This document shows, one piece after another, positions 62,614 to 64,000 of a DNA stretch of 64,000 nucleotides. The stretch is from assembly GCA_035689185.1 (NCBI GenBank), contig DASSLY010000032.1:10772-74771 (forward strand), written 5' to 3'. The first letter of the stretch is position 1; each line of letters begins with the position of its first letter. The stretch comes from DASSLY01 sp035689185. Lineage in GTDB: Bacteria > Actinomycetota > Actinomycetes > Actinomycetales > Dermatophilaceae. The position numbers were made by a program, and so were the translations under genes. The notes beneath the pieces were generated by a model. It saw nothing but the letters and a program-made list of their open reading frames with translations. It did no database searches and was not told the DNA's origin.

Positions 62614-62922
62614 ATGTCCAGGGAGCCGATCCGTGCCGCCGCCCCTGCCGCCGCCTCCGCCGCCGCGGTCGCCGAGCTGAGCGACCGCGACCGGGAGATC
62701 CTGGCGTTCGAGCGGCAGTGGTGGAAGTACGCAGGCGCCAAGGAGCAGGCCGTCCGCGAGCTGTTCGACATGAGCGCCACCCGCTACTACCAGGTGCTCA
62801 ACGGGCTGTTGGACAACCCTGCGGCGCTCGCCGCCGACCCGATGCTGGTCAAGCGGCTGCGCCGGCTGCGCACCTCCCGGCAGCGGGCGCGCTCGGCCCG
62901 CCGGCTCGGCCTCGACCCGTAA
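62614..62922 (+). CDS. DUF3263 protein
   Basis: 102-aa actinobacterial protein with the DUF3263 core LSDRDREILAFERQWWKYAGAKEQAVRELFDMSATRYYQVLNGLLD (described by its ends LSDRDREIL...YQVLNGLLD). The helix-turn-helix-like order suggests DNA binding, but no role is established. ATG at 62614; the upstream in-frame extension crosses the 49-bp repeats and is not coding. Confidence 0.85.
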   Translation: MSREPIRAAAPAAASAAAVAELSDRDREILAFERQWWKYAGAKEQAVRELFDMSATRYYQVLNGLLDNPAALAADPMLVKRLRRLRTSRQRARSARRLGLDP

Positions 62923-62974
62923 GCCCAACGACGAGCCGCTGAGCGATCCGGGCGGCGCCGCCGGGTCAATGCGG

Positions 62975-63042
62975 CTTGTTGCTCCGAACGGTACGGTTTG
63001 CGGCCGCTACCGCTGCGAAACCGTGCCGTTCGGGGCAACAAG
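62975..63042. repeat. 25-bp inverted repeat downstream of the DUF3263 gene
   Basis: Arms 62975-62999 and 63018-63042 are complementary except at two places where T faces G, which still pair as G-U in RNA. The 18-nt loop is GC-rich. It lies 53 bp past the DUF3263 stop and could be a terminator without a U-run, an RNA element, or the relic of a small mobile repeat. Confidence 0.75.
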
Positions 63043-63043
63043 C

Positions 63044-63146
63044 GGGGGATGGGGGTGGGCAGGGGATGGGGGTGGGCAGGGGATGGGGGCGGGCGGGGGA
63101 TGGGGGCGGGCAGGGGCTGAGGGCCGCAGGGGATGGGGCTGCCCAG
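63044..63146. repeat. G-rich tandem repeat upstream of groEL
   Basis: Repeated units of the form GGGGATGGGGG(T/C)GGGC, about 17 bp each, give long G-runs on the plus strand. Could form G-quadruplexes. No open frame or promoter is evident in it. Confidence 0.75.
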
Positions 63147-63203
63147 GGGGCTGTGACGGGGGCCCGCAGGTGGACTGCCCGGCGGCTCGCGGGGCCGCCG
63201 GCA

Positions 63204-63230
63204 TTTGCACTCGGGAGGGTCGAGTGCTAA
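63204..63230 (+). promoter_or_regulatory. CIRCE operator 1
   Basis: TTTGCACTC, 9-nt spacer, GAGTGCTAA; one mismatch to the consensus TTAGCACTC-N9-GAGTGCTAA bound by the heat-shock repressor HrcA. TTGCAC within it may also serve as -35. Confidence 0.9.
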
Positions 63231-63238
63231 TCATTGGG

Positions 63239-64000
<762 letters not shown>

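Overview
The window is about 64 kb of very GC-rich DNA (near 70% G+C by eye). Strong third-position G/C bias, frequent GTG starts, SARP/BTAD and ROK regulators, DUF3263, DUF6421 and CIRCE-controlled groEL point to an actinomycete (Actinomycetota), plausibly a Micrococcales-like chromosome. The genus cannot be read from the sequence.

Positions 1 to about 14,854 are the right part of an integrated conjugative element that runs off the left edge. Its cargo is a RES/Xre toxin-antitoxin pair and an unknown 418-aa protein. The backbone, all on the minus strand with overlapping starts and stops, is a monoderm type IV secretion system. In transcription order it holds a replication-initiator-like HTH protein with iteron-like repeats inside its gene, a small pilin-like membrane protein, a TcpC/VirB8-like protein, a VirB6-like membrane protein, an SCO6880-family protein, a VirB4-type ATPase, a transglycosylase plus NlpC/P60 wall hydrolase, a TraG/TraD coupling ATPase, a DUF4913 protein and a tandem DnaB-N-domain protein. 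The element ends at a 3'-half copy of a tRNA-Thr(UGU) gene (attR, about 14810-14854). Integrase, relaxase and the intact tRNA should lie to the left, outside the window.

Positions 14.9-24 kb are chromosomal. Four minus-strand genes (DUF4386 membrane protein, NAD-binding epimerase, membrane protein, small helical protein) face a 997-aa BTAD/NB-ARC regulator. A class III aminotransferase follows, with the N-terminal remnant of a PucR-type regulator on its divergent side, then a secreted beta-propeller protein. Positions 24.1-32.1 kb form a sugar/polyol uptake and catabolism locus: oxidoreductase, two TIM-barrel isomerases, a ROK repressor, a complete FrcBCA-like ABC importer and an FrcK-like kinase. 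A perfect 14-bp palindrome sits in the divergent promoter region.

Positions 32.4-43.4 kb are a self-contained selenocysteine module. A formate dehydrogenase with in-frame UGA (Sec190) and a SECIS-like hairpin is followed by its Fe-S and NrfD-type membrane subunits and an OFA-family transporter. Then come selD, the tRNA-Sec gene (selC), selA and selB. The module therefore makes, charges and inserts selenocysteine for the enzyme it encodes.

The rest is mostly housekeeping: malic enzyme, FAD reductase, RsbA-type anti-sigma factor, DUF1206, PAP2, a metalloprotease, an acyl-CoA dehydrogenase/SDR pair, a sulfotransferase-like protein, DUF421, a VapBC-like pair with an altered PIN active site, SGNH hydrolase, uracil-DNA glycosylase, a PLP decarboxylase, DUF3263 and the start of groEL behind two CIRCE operators. 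Within it, 53.6-57.5 kb holds a tightly coupled operon of unknown function (DUF6421 protein, SDR, threonine-aldolase-like PLP enzyme), the best candidate here for an undescribed pathway. The short motif GGTATGCC/GGCATACC recurs across the whole window in all frames and between genes, and is also the unit of a 13-bp tandem array upstream of the formate dehydrogenase.
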